Shown: positions 11,299-21,942 of the stretch, piece by piece
Layout: each line of letters begins with the position of its first letter
Position numbering within the stretch: the stretch's first letter is position 1
Source: Pleurodeles waltl
Taxonomy: Eukaryota > Chordata > Amphibia > Caudata > Salamandridae
Direction of reading: 5' to 3'
Assembly (NCBI RefSeq): GCF_031143425.1
Contig: NC_090444.1
Span: 61,623,533-61,687,532, forward strand
Length of the DNA stretch: 64,000 nucleotides
The notes under the pieces: generated by a model
What the model was told of the DNA's origin: nothing
What the model saw: the letters and a program-made list of their open reading frames with translations, nothing else
Databases searched by the model: none
Made by a program: the position numbers and the translations under genes

Positions 11299-12593
11299 CT
11301 ACGGCCACATTGGGCACCCCTGTAGAGGTCCCACCAGCTTGTGTCCTAGCTGGGAACACTCAGAGCAGCAGGGTTGGAAATGGTGCCCTGGGCCACCTCC
11401 CATCCGAACCACCACCCTGTTTCTCAGACAAGGCGTGGGAACCCTTTCCTTCCCCCTTACTCTGGAACTTGTCTGGGCCATCTTTAACCTCTCCCTCACT
11501 CTTCTGGGGGGAACCTGAACCACTCGTCTTGGGGTCACTCCCAGGTACATTTTTGGACACTCTAGTGCTAACCCAGAGGTCCGCCTCCTCAGCAAGCTTC
11601 CTGGGATCAGTCAGCTTACTGTCAACCAGCTGCTGGCGCAACTCTGTAAAACATATTCTCAGCAGGTGCTCTCTCATGATTAAATTGTATAACCCAACAT
11701 AATCATTAACTTTGCTGCCCCACACCCAACCATTCAGTGCCTTACTGGAGTAATCAATGAAGTCTACCCACGTTTGGTTGGGGAGCTTGTGACTGTCCCT
11801 GAATCTCTGGAGATACATCTCAGGGGTCAGTCCAGATTTGGCAATCAAAATGGCTTTCATGGGAGTGTACTTGTTCTGGTCCCCTAACTCTAATGCCAGA
11901 AGTGTGTCCCTCCCACGTGTAGGCCACTTGTTTCCACGGACGCGCTCCCGAGTGCTCTTCAGGAACCCCATGTGCCCTCAGTGCAACTTCATAAGCAGAA
12001 AACCACTTGTCAACGTCATCTACCACCACATACCTTGGCACCACATTCTTAGGTACACAAACCTTCTTATCTCCAGCAGACCCTGTACGTATGCTGCCGC
12101 CATCAATGCTGGATTCAGACTGCCCGGTCTTAAGCTCCAGCTCTTTCAGACTCAGTTCATGAGCCAAGCTAAGTTTCTTCTCAGCTAAGGCTCTTTCAGC
12201 CTCAGCGTGCCTTTCCGCTCTCCTCTCCTCTGCCTCTATTTTTAATCTTGCCAACTGCAGCTGGAATTCTCTCTTCTCCCACCTTTCCTCTGTGGTCAGG
12301 CTATGACTGGAGACACTGCTTCCTGGTCCCGCAGGAGAAACAAATCCAGGGGTGTCATCCCCTACTGCTGTTGGTGCCTTCTCGGAAGAGCCCTTCTCAG
12401 GCCCCTGACTCCTTATGCTCCTGGGAGCAGGATTCTGCCCAGGCCCTCAGTGCCTTTTGGTACTCCTTCTCAGGGCTCCACGGGTAGATACCCCCAGCCC
12501 CTTGCAAAAGCCCGTCAGCTGGGTAACTGTGTACTCCTCCAGCTTAGCCAGGTCAAACTCCCCAGCTCCACTTGTGGACCCAGCCAGAAACAT
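11299..12593 (-). pseudogene. Ty3/Gypsy gag with SCAN-like capsid domain (frameshifted)
   Basis: A start at 12593 (MFLAGSTSGAG) opens a short N-terminal segment that runs about 40 residues to a TGA. The main frames continue downstream. A charged coiled coil (near 12254-12130, ARLKIEAEERRAERHAEAER) is followed by a segment with VDKWFSAYE and then, in a second frame, by TPEMYLQRFRDSHK, YNLIMREHLLRIC, LRQQLVDSK and ARKLAEEAD-like residues. This order resembles the SCAN fold, which is known to derive from a Gypsy capsid. A third frame ends with CSECSQLGH and a later C (11350-11310), a degraded CCHC zinc knuckle. The protein would build the particle and package RNA. At least two frameshifts and one stop are present. 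Confidence 0.72.
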
Positions 12594-12745
12594 GATGTAT
12601 AGGATTGCTTAAAAATGTAAAGCAGGGAAAGCTTGCAGAAGAAGAAAACAAATCAAATTGACCTTTGATTGTGGGTTGGGAGTGTGTGTGTAGCTATTGT
12701 CTGATACTGCACAGACACAGATCCTATCCTCACCCTAATCACCAA
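12594..12745 (-). promoter_or_regulatory. Gypsy leader with candidate primer-binding site
   Basis: Immediately downstream of the 5' LTR (minus strand) the sequence reads TTGGTGATTAGGGTGAGG. The TGG start is typical of a primer-binding site (complement of tRNA CCA). I cannot assign the tRNA. The gag start is about 150 bp downstream. Confidence 0.45.
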
Positions 12746-13212
12746 TGTTAGAAATTGGGTCTCTAGTTGGCGGAGGTATACAGCATTGTCGAAATAGAGA
12801 TCTCAATCCTAGTCATGGAAAGTCACAACACAATCCACATATTCCTGTGCTCACACTCGGGTAGCTTGGCATAGAGCAGGCAGCCTTCACTTAGAATCAA
12901 TGTGTAAAGTATTTGTGCAATACCGCATACAGTACCACAGTGAAAACACCACAAAAATACACCACACAGGTTTAGAAAAATAGATAATATTTATCAGAAT
13001 AAAATAAGGTAAAAACGAAAAAACTTCAATAAGCACAAGTTGAAATATCACTCTTTAAAGGTTGAAAAGAGTCTCAATCCCTATGAATCAGTGGTGGTAT
13101 CTTTGTAACACACAGTACCTGGGATGCGTCAAAAATAACGACACACAAGGGTCCCAGAGGAGGAGATGCGTTGAAAAATAAGGTGTTGCATTGGATTTTC
13201 TGGTGCAGCACT
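12746..13212 (-). mobile_element. Gypsy 5' LTR, truncated
   Basis: Starts TGTTAGAAATTGGG and aligns with 191-660. Similarity ends near 13212, so only the last ~470 bp of a ~2.1-kb LTR remain and an unrelated retroelement abuts it. Confidence 0.75.
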
Positions 13213-14340
13213 GTGCTACATTAGCATTGTTCTCATGGCTCTCAGTCCCTTTTTCATGGTGTTGAACCCATCCTCCGTGGCATTGATCGCCTTTATCACT
13301 TCCCATCCAGCTAGTTACAACCATTGAGCAGTTGCTTTTGCTGAAGGAACGGTAAGACATTTCCGAAGAACAGCAGGTCATCATTGAACAGCCTGTGCTC
13401 TTGGGGAACATCTTCTGAGATTGTAGTACCATAATATTTGTCAGTTCTTTTTCTCCGATGATGGTGAAGCAAGGTAGTTGGACAACTAATGGGATGGTCA
13501 TGTAACTTGGAAATGTCCACTCCTGAAATCACCAGGGAGGGGTAGTGCAAGGTGACCAAAAAATAGAGGCCACTCCACTCTGGAGGAAATTGTGTGTGTA
13601 GTCACTCTCTGCACTGCCAGTAGTAGTACATCAGGCAGGAGGTGCCCCTCTGCATGTCAGTCTCGTGTTTTGTGGAATTGCAGCTGGTGTTTTTCCCTAC
13701 ATTGATGGTGCCATTCCCTCTGAAACATAAAGATATTAATCTCATGAATGACCGGGGGCTTACTGTACCATCCACCCAAGTGTATTGTGCAATGTTGTTG
13801 TCCAGTGTACATGCACAGTTTCCTATTGCGTCCTGATTAATATCAGTGCAATCCCATAGGAAAAGGGCCCTACAGGTAAGCTGGATATTGAAATGCTACT
13901 GATCATGGGCATAGGTGCATCAAATGATTTTTGAGTCCTGGCATATATGTACAGTCCGGGGATTAGGGATTTACTAAATAATTGCTGCACCTGGCGGGTG
14001 GGCGAGCCATCCCTAAAAAGCTGAAGTCTAGAACTATCCATTCTTTGGTCTTATGATTACCTTTTTCTTAATTTGTCCCACTTCATACTCAATGTCCTGC
14101 CTATCTTTTGAGGATATGTAATATTTTTACTAGGGAATCTTACTTTGTGGCATTAACCCTAAAATGTGCTACCAAGGCACATGTTGGCTGCATTCAGGTC
14201 TTAAACCTACAAAGGTAGAAGTGTAAGAGGCATAAGGCTGTTCCCGGGGGTACTTCTTTTGCTGAATACAATCTGGAAGTATCCAAACAATCATGCATGT
14301 GTTTCCGTTATCTTCCACATTATCATTGCCAAAGAATCAT
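13213..14340 (-). pseudogene. Decayed retroviral env-like fragment
   Basis: Several short minus-strand frames in series (14041-13823, then about 13740-13570, 13559-13311) show envelope-like traits: clustered N-x-T/S sites, a tryptophan-glycine block (near 13585), a polybasic RRKR site of furin type (near 13455) and a following hydrophobic stretch. Multiple stops and frame changes interrupt it. It lies downstream of an LTR on the same strand. No transmembrane anchor could be fixed. The assignment is tentative, because it rests on motif layout only. It is clearly non-functional. Confidence 0.4.
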
Positions 14341-14558
14341 GTAATTGCAAATTTTAAGGTAAGGCGTCTGAGTTGTCCTCACCTGTATGACGGCAACCTT
14401 GGAACCTACCTGCCCGTGTAAATAGGCAGATCTTTAGTTAAACATGGTGTCTGCTTACCTTAGTTTCTGCACAGTAATCTATTCAGTCAGGGCAGGCAGT
14501 TCTCCATTGGCAGCAGTCAATGAAGACGAACTGGACTCCTGGCTGGCTCACTAAATTT
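14341..14558 (-). promoter_or_regulatory. Retroviral-type leader with splice donor
   Basis: Downstream of the LTR (minus strand) comes TTTAGTGAGCCAGCCAGG, which resembles the TTTGG-type start of many primer-binding sites but lacks an exact TGG. About 100 bases on is AAG|GTAAGCAG, a strong splice donor (near 14460). No gag or pol follows. Confidence 0.35.
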
Positions 14559-15246
14559 TGACTGATGACAAACAAAGACACAATTCTATTTGCAATATAA
14601 TATAGGTTTACTAATTAACGAATGGGAGGTCAGTCAGCCCAAAGAACTGAAGCTGATCTCAAAGTACTGGTCGTAGGCAGCTCCTTATATACTCAAAAGG
14701 TAGAATGACTTTATGCACGTTATCTTGAAAAAGCAATAGGTTACGAATAATACAAGTTTATAATATCTTTCGACGTAGATGCCACACCACATGCATCCTT
14801 GGACTCCTGTCCTCCCCTCTGGGTTCCTCTTATCTTGATCCAGACAGAACTTTGAAACATTAACCTTCCCTCCTGGGTGTGTAAGTGTTTATTGCTCTGT
14901 TCCCAGGATTTCTCATCTGCCTTTCTGTACTGCTGACTAAAACTACCTTTGAGCACATATTTTCTGAAAAGCCTCTCTGCTAACAATGGGAGTGGAGTAC
15001 GTGCTTGCGCACTGTGATCATAAATTCTTCAAGGCTATGTTAATCATGTTTTCCTGTTTAATTAAACTTGCTGATCTTGTGTTCTGCTTTCCTTTGCACT
15101 CTCACCTCCTCTGTCCTTGCAGGTGGGGCATGTACTGTTCTTTAACCACAGAGTTCTACAGTGCTCCCCACTGATGTCTGCGGCGGTAGACCTTGTTGCC
15201 TGTTTAAAGTTATATCACCTTTTATATTTTCCTTAACACGTTGTCA
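14559..15246 (-). mobile_element. Retrovirus-like LTR with TATA box
   Basis: The segment begins TGAC and ends GTCA on the plus strand (short inverted repeat), length 688 bp. On the minus strand a TATATAAGGAG box lies at 14691-14681, leaving about 555 bp of U3-like and about 100 bp of R-U5-like sequence. The LTR sits directly upstream of a leader with a splice donor and an env-like fragment. No second copy is seen in the window. Confidence 0.5.
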
Positions 15247-15560
15247 GAGATGAGCTGAGGGTGACAGCTTTCACTTGTGCGCCACTCTCCTGCAGCCAAC
15301 AATGCAATCATCTGCTGCCCCCAAGAAACATGAGCACTAATCAGGTCAGCAGGATTATTGCTGGGCACTTCTTCTCTCAAATGTGCTGGTTATCTTCCCA
15401 GCATTAAACAGCTTAGGTCAGTCCATTATTCATTCTCCAGGAGGTGGAAATAACACAATCATGATTCTTATTATCTATATTTTGTGAGGTCCTTTTATTT
15501 TGGCTGGCCTCTGCCAGGTGCTTGCATCACATTTCATGTTCACAGCATGTTTGTCCCTAG
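15247..15560. other. Unassigned spacer
   Basis: Nothing recognised. Confidence 0.4.
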
Positions 15561-17560
15561 TTCAGGGCTGACTGAGCCTGTGACATCAGGTGCAAAGGAC
15601 CAGCGGTGCACAGGGCTCTCTGTGCCGAGGGGTGCTAGTGTGCAGGGCTGACTGCGCCTGTGACATCAGATGCAAAGGACCAGCGGTGCACAGGGCTCTC
15701 TGTGCCGAGGGGTGCTAGTGTGCAGGGCTGACTGCGCCTGGGACATCAGATGCAAAGGACCAGCGGTACACAGGGCTCTCCGTGCGAGGGGTGCTAGTGT
15801 GCAGGGTTGACTGCGCCTGGGACATCAGGTGCAAAGGACCAGCGGTGCACAGGGCTCTCTGTGCCGAGGGGTGCTAGTGTGCAGGGCTGACTGCGCCTGG
15901 GACATCAGATGCAAATGACCAGCGTTACACAGGGTGCTCTGTGGCGCGATGTGCTAGTGTGCATGGCTGACTGCGCCTGGGACATCAGATGCAAAGGACC
16001 AGCGGTGCACAGGGCTCTCTGTGGCACGATGTGCTAGTGTGCATGGCTGACTGCGCCTGGGACATCAGATGCAAAGGACCAGCGGTGCACAGGGCTCTCT
16101 GTGGCACGATGTGCTAGTGTGCATGGCTGACTGCGCCTGGGACATCAGATGCAAAGGACCAGCGGTGCACAGGGCTCTCTGTGGCACGATGTGCTAGTGT
16201 GCATGGCTGACTGCGCCTGGGACATCAGATGCAAAGGACCAGCGGTGCACAGGGCTCTCTGTGGCACGATGTGCTAGTGTGCATGGCTGACTGCGCCTGG
16301 GACATCAGATGCAAAGGACCAGCGGTGCACAGGGCTCTCTGTGGCACGATGTGCTAGTGTGCATGGCTGACTGCGCCTGGGACATCAGATGCAAAGGACC
16401 AGCGGTGCACAGGGCTCTCTGTGCCGAGGGGTGCTAGTGTGCAGGGCTGACTGCGCCTGGGACATCAGATGCAAAGGACCAGCGGTACACAGGGTGCTCT
16501 GTGGCGCGATGTGCTAGTGTGCAGGGCTGACTGCGCCTGGGACATCAGATGCAAAGGATCAGCGGTACACAGGGTGCTCTGTGGCGCGATGTGCTAACGT
16601 GCATGGCTGACTGCGCCTGGGACATCAGATGCAAAGGACCAGCGGTACACAGGGTGCTCTGTGGCACGATGTGCTAACGTGCAGGGCTGACTGCGCCTGG
16701 GACATCTGATGCAATGGACCAGCGGTACACAGGGTGCTCTGTGCCCAGGGGTGCTAGTGTGCAGGGCTGACTGCGCCTGGGACATCAGATGCAAAGGACC
16801 AGCGGTACACAGGGCTCTCCGTGCGAGGGGTGCTAGTGTGCAGGGTTGACTGCGCCTGGGACATCAGATGCAAAGGACCAGCGGTACACAGGGCTCTCCG
16901 TGCGAGGGGTGCTAGTGTGCAGGGCTGACTGCACCTGGGACATCAGATGCAAAGGCCCCGCGGTGCACAGGGCTCTCCGTGCGAGGGGTGCTAGTGTGCA
17001 GGGCTGACTGCGCCTGGGACATCAGATGCAAAGGCCCCGCGGTGCACAGGGCTCTCCGTGCGAGGGGTGCTAGTGTGCAGGGCTGACTGCACCTGGGACA
17101 TCAGATGCAAAGGCCCCGCGGTGCACAGGGCTCTCCGTGCGAGGGGTGCTAGTGTGCAGGGCTGACTGCACCTGGGACATCAGATGCATAGGCCCCGCGG
17201 TGCACACGGCTCTCCGTGCGAGGGGTGCTAGTGTGCAGGACTGACTGCGCCTGTGACATCAGATGCAATGGACCAGCGGTGCACAGGGCTCTCCGTGCGA
17301 GGGGTGCTAGTGTGCAGGGCTGACTGCGCCTGGGACATCAGATGCAAAGGCCCCGCGGTGCACAGGGCTCTCCGTGCGAGGGGTGCTAGTGTGCAGGGCT
17401 GACTGCGCCTGGGACATCAGATGCAAAGGCCCCGCGGTGCACAGGGCTCTCCGTGCGAGGGGTGCTAGTGTGCAGGGTTGACTGCGCCTGGGACATCAGA
17501 TGCAATGGATCAGCGGTGCACAGGGCGCTCTGTGCCCAGGGGTGCCAGTGTGCAGGGCTG
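15561..17560. repeat. 80-bp minisatellite array, about 25 units
   Basis: Unit core: GCGCCTGGGACATCAGATGC, AAAGGACCAGCGGT, ACAGGGCTCTC, GTGCTAGTGTGCA. Units 15961-16360 are five consecutive identical 80-mers. Another block (about 16800-17480) uses a 79-bp variant with CTCCGTGCGAGG. The block structure indicates local homogenisation by unequal exchange or conversion. Confidence 0.95.
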
Positions 17561-17983
17561 CACAAGGAAAATGAGGCGAATGCTGACATTGTAATATGAC
17601 ATCAGCACCGAGGGCCCTGCCCACCTTCCCATCCCTCGTGTGAAAGGGACAGTAATGTGATGTGCTAACACATGCAAACAAGGTGTAATGCTTCACTTGA
17701 ATATGATGTGCTGGTAGTACAGTGTAATGCAATAAATTCATCAAGTAGTGCTCCGAACTGATAAACAGCATGCCCTGAGGCAGCCTGGATACACGTGTAA
17801 GCCTCACGGCGCCAACAGAACATGTGACATGGCTCCCCCCCACCCTTAATTTGCACAACACAGCGCCACATCTCTGCAGGGGGCAATGTGATGGTACTAA
17901 CACAACATGTCTATTTGTAAAGACCATGTTCACCCCCTGAGCATCTGGGTACTGACTAATTGATGTTCATTGTTATCCAACTC
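17561..17983. other. Unassigned spacer
   Basis: No supported gene. The minus-strand frame 17933-17496 runs into the array and has no family features. Confidence 0.4.
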
Positions 17984-18116
17984 AGTGGTGCTCATTTTTT
18001 CAACCTCAGAAAGATGAAACGCTGAGTGGACCCACCAGGATTAGAACCTGTGGCACTGAGATCAAAGAAAGATATTTACAGTGCACGGATAATGCAGTCC
18101 ACCCTCTGTCTCACGG
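17984..18116 (-). mobile_element. tRNA-derived SINE-like element
   Basis: On the minus strand GGTTCTAATCC (18048-18038) matches a Pol III box B. It is followed by CTCAGCGTTTCATCTTTCTG and AGGTTGAAAAAATGAGCACC, a tail typical of several vertebrate tRNA-derived SINEs. Upstream about 70 bases fit a tRNA-like head with a longer variable region. No poly(A) or tail repeat is clear. Confidence 0.6.
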
Positions 18117-18360
18117 ACACACAAAGCACAGATCTAGTAATGGGGTGCCTCATAACACAATCAAGCACAACCAGTGGCAACTGACAACCATTCACACTCA
18201 CTGAATGAGATAAACAGCAGAGCTTCTTCACTAGACACAACACACAACGCAAAGATTCCCCTCAGCCTCTGACACAATCACACCACATAATTATGTTACA
18301 ATTAACATGGGGGTCCGAAACCAAACCCTGCATGGGACACAACAGTCCTTACACAGACCG
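18117..18360. other. Unassigned spacer
   Basis: CA-rich sequence without a recognisable feature. Confidence 0.4.
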
Positions 18361-19279
18361 CCATCTGTCACGCAGGCCACCCATGCTTCAGGCAGACCAC
18401 CCATGTGTCACACAGGACACCCATGGGTCAGGCAGACCAGCCATGTGTCACGCAGACCACCCATGCATCAGGCAGACCAGCCATGTGTCACGCAGACCAC
18501 CCATGCGTCACGCAGGACACCCAATGCGTCAGGCAGACCACCCATGTGTCACACAGACCACCCATGCGTCAAGCAGACCAGCCATGCGTCACGCAGACCA
18601 CCCATGCATCAGGCAGACCAGCCATGTGTCACGCAGACCACCCATGCGTCACGCAGGACACCCATGCGTCAGGCAGACCACCCATGTGTCACACAGACCA
18701 CCCATGCGTCAAGCAGACCAGCCATGTGTCACGCAGACCACCCATGCGTCAGGTAGACCAGCCATGTGTCACGCAGACCACCCATGCGTCAGGTAGACCA
18801 TCTATGTGTCACGCAGACCACCCATGCGTCACGCAGGACACCCATGCGTCAGGCAGACCAGCCGTGTGTCACACAGACCACCCATGCGTCAGGCAGACCA
18901 GCCATGTGTCACACAGACTACCCATGCGTCAGGCAGACCAGCCATGTGTCATGCAGACCACCCATGCTTCACACAGGACACCCATGTGTCAGGCAAACCA
19001 GCCATGTGTCACACAGACCACCCATGCGTCAAGCAGACCAGCCATGTGTCACGCAGACCACCCATGCGTCAGACAGACCAGCCATGTGTCACGCAGACCA
19101 CCCATGCTTCACGCAGGAAACCCATGCGTCAGGCAGACCAGCCATGTGTCACACAGACCACCCATGCGTCAGGCAGACCAGCCATGTGTCACACAGACTA
19201 CCCATGCGTCAGGCAGACCAGCCATGTGTCACGCAGACCACCCATGCGTCACGCAGACCACACATGCATCACACAGATC
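18361..19279. repeat. 20-bp minisatellite (40-bp dimeric), about 46 units
   Basis: Unit core CAGACCACCCATGCGTCACG, alternating with CAGACCAGCCATGTGTCAGG to form a 40-bp dimer in much of the array. All three plus frames are open for long stretches because the unit lacks stops and 3 units equal 20 codons. The resulting frames (up to 331 residues) are artefacts. Confidence 0.95.
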
Positions 19280-20179
19280 AACACAGTTCCGAGCGAGGAT
19301 TCCCAGAACTGCGCGGAAAGGCACCCCCGGTTGCAAGAGTACCACAGGAGGCCATGGAAATGGCCGAAATTATATGATGCGAATGGCAGAAATGTTCTGA
19401 ACAAAACTTATAACATCCATGGCAAACAAAATTATAAATATTTTATTAAACTTTAATGAACAGTAACACAAACAAAACGTAGTAAGGAACAAAATGTGAA
19501 AATAAAGCTTTTCTGAAGAAGGTATTCACATCAATAATGCAGTCATAATAAACTTTAAAAATAAAAGGACATTATAATTTTCTACCTAATGACAGTGATT
19601 AATATTTGTTGGAAAGAAGAAAAATAAGATGCTTTATTTGAGCCACACAAGTGCAATCTGTAACCACTAATTAGAAGGAAAAGCAACATAAATACGATTT
19701 GAATGCCAAAAGAAATCAAACACAATTGAACACGAACACCATTGTAGGCATCTTGTTAAGGGAATAGTTGTATATCGAAGCCCTCCAAGTATCGAAGGAT
19801 AACAATTTAAATTATTTACATTTAGTTGTGTAAGATGTCCATGCAGAAGGGGCCAGGAGATGAAAACCTTCTTTTGTTGGGATGCAATTTGTCAAGAGGA
19901 ACAATAAACAGAAGTGCGAATGCAGATGACATGATGACACTGGTCTATTAGTGCTGGGCATGAGAGTGTATGTTCTGCTGCTGGTTGCATGGGCACAGTG
20001 GTGAACATTGTCATGTGTGGTGTGAGATTCAAACCTGGGCTGTGAGCAGAGCCTGGCAGAGCTGCCGGCATCCTAGTGTACCTCTGACACCTCCCCGGGT
20101 AAACACAGACAACACTCTGCGGTGCCCTGTACCAATGGGTAAATCACCATCCTCCAGGTGCCAAGTGCAGTCCGGAATG
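19280..20179. other. AT-rich unassigned region
   Basis: 19400-19960 is AT-rich with AATAAA-like words but no gene. Nothing else recognised. Confidence 0.45.
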
Positions 20180-20187
20180 AGCTGACC

Positions 20188-20415
20188 CAATGGTTCCAAA
20201 CCTGTGGTCCGGGGACCCTTGGGGGTCCGCAAAGCCTCCTCAGAGGGTCCGCGACTCCTTCATAAAATGAAATAACACTATCAGATTAGGTCCCCAGCTT
20301 TCAGTAATGATTCATTTGGGGGTCCCCGTGTTCCAATAATGATTCATTGGGGGTCCCCGGGTTCCAGTAATGATAAAGTGGGGGTCCACAGAAGTCAAAA
20401 GGTTGGGAGCCACTG
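20188..20415 (+). mobile_element. hAT-type MITE, 228 bp, copy 1
   Basis: Ends CAATGGTTCCAAACC and GGTTGGGAGCCACTG form imperfect inverted repeats of the CAGTGGTTCCCAACC type. It is flanked by a perfect 8-bp duplication AGCTGACC (20180-20187 and 20416-20423), diagnostic of the hAT superfamily. An inverted copy lies at 41075-41301 and a truncated one near 42832. Confidence 0.88.
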
Positions 20416-20423
20416 AGCTGACC

Positions 20424-21149
20424 TATATGTGGCACGTACTGTTTTATGCATTTATATTGGTCTCTATGTGCCCTATGTGGGCTCTGAAGTGCCTCTCCCC
20501 ACGGTGGCACACTGCACCACGTGGGCGTGTGGTTGTATGTCTGTTCTCCTTGCGTTGAGCCTGTGTGGGAAGTCGTTCCATGTCATGACCACTGAGGTGC
20601 GGTTATCGTGTTATAGGACGCAGAGCTTGGCAGAGTGATGAATGAAGGAGTGAGAGACAGAGGCACATTTTTATAGCTTGTGGTAAGCTGGCGGCTCTGA
20701 TTAGCTCTGCGGGTCCCTTTATTGTGTTCTTACTTTGCCTTTTATGTTCTCAATCCGATTGCCTCTGCTGGTGTGGCAGGAGGTCGCCCACTCCTAAGTG
20801 CTTATGCATCCCTAGGTGGTAACAGGTGAAGAGTGGAAGGGGTGAGGAATCTATTGGGGCGAATCGGAACTGCCACGTCCACCCGTACCCAGTGCCCAGG
20901 CTCATGGTACCCAGTGGAGCCCTGGCTCGGACTCCGTGCTTGACTCGTCGTAAGTGTGACCCTTGGCGTCACCCGCGGACACAAACTTCCTGATTCCGTG
21001 CAGGAAATCCAGTCCATTTTTTCAGTTACATTCTAGCATTTGGCAGGAGCATAGCTTCAGGGGGGTGTTTGGGGTGTTGGCCCCTCTAATAAATGTATTT
21101 TCTGGTAAATAGTTGGGTGCATGTCCTTTCAGTAGGCTATGGTGTGGGG
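20424..21149. other. Unassigned spacer
   Basis: No gene or repeat family recognised. Confidence 0.4.
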
Positions 21150-21493
21150 CAGTGCTTAATTTGTGCTTGTTGTTTCCAGTGCTGAGCACCGGCACTTATT
21201 TTTGAGGGTCGGGGCTTATTCTGCCTCAAACATTTGCTATGAGCAAAAGACACATATGGGAAAGACGGAGGAAGAGAAAAACGGAAAAGCGTCACACAGG
21301 GAGAAAGTAGAAAGCTGCAAGAGTGAGCTGAAGGGGCAAGGAGTGGCTTCATATGGATTGAAGAGGCCGAGATGGCTTCAGGGTTACGAAGCCTCGGAAT
21401 TTATTCTGTGTTCGCACATTTAATTGCAGCAGCCGCGTGTTTAAGAGGAGGGCTTTGGGCACCGGCACCTTTTTATTTACAAATTGAGCACTG
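21150..21493 (+). mobile_element. hAT-type MITE family B, 344 bp, copy 1
   Basis: Starts CAGTGCTTAATTTGT; the end, reverse complemented, begins CAGTGCTCAATTTGTAA. The flanks GTGTGGGG (21142-21149) and GTGTGAGG (21494-21501) are an 8-bp duplication with one mismatch. It is non-coding and has a second copy at 44567-44903. Confidence 0.82.
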
Positions 21494-21884
21494 GTGTGAG
21501 GGTCTGTCGGATTTCACCAGGAAAGTTTCAATACACACAGACACAAATCCACACACATGCTCTACCTCTCTATTTTGGAAATCTAAAAATGTTGGTTATT
21601 TTACAAAATATTCTCTTTTCTCTCACTTTGTACCCCTGTCAATCCGCATTCGCCTCCCATTCCACTGCCCCCCAGGCCCCTCTATTGCACCCTGCTTGTT
21701 GTATAATGTATTTTAACATTATATGCCAGCGTGATTGTTGGAAAATTGGAACCTCACCCTCCCAATCCTACTGACCAAGCTACGCCCCTGGCATTTCGCT
21801 TCCTGTTTAATCCATCATAGATTTTGGACTAAGGGACCCAGAATTAAAAGCTGAAATGGGTGAGCTACTCACACATGAAACCAC
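21494..21884. other. Unassigned spacer
   Basis: Nothing recognised. Confidence 0.4.
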
Positions 21885-21942
21885 CTTAGCGCTTTGAGAC
21901 CCTTACAGTGAGTAGTTGCGCTTTATAAACCCTGATTTGATG
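21885..21942 (+). mobile_element. L2-type LINE/SINE 3' tail fragment
   Basis: AGCGCTTTGAGACCCTTACA, GTGAGTAG and GCGCTTTATAAA match the tail seen at 34031-34068. No (ATTG)n remains. Confidence 0.55.

Noticed and set aside
15561..17560. CRISPR-like array
   Set aside because: The whole unit repeats with no unique spacers, and the sequence is eukaryotic.
18405..19400. 331-residue plus-strand open frame
   Set aside because: 20-bp array without stops; all three frames open.
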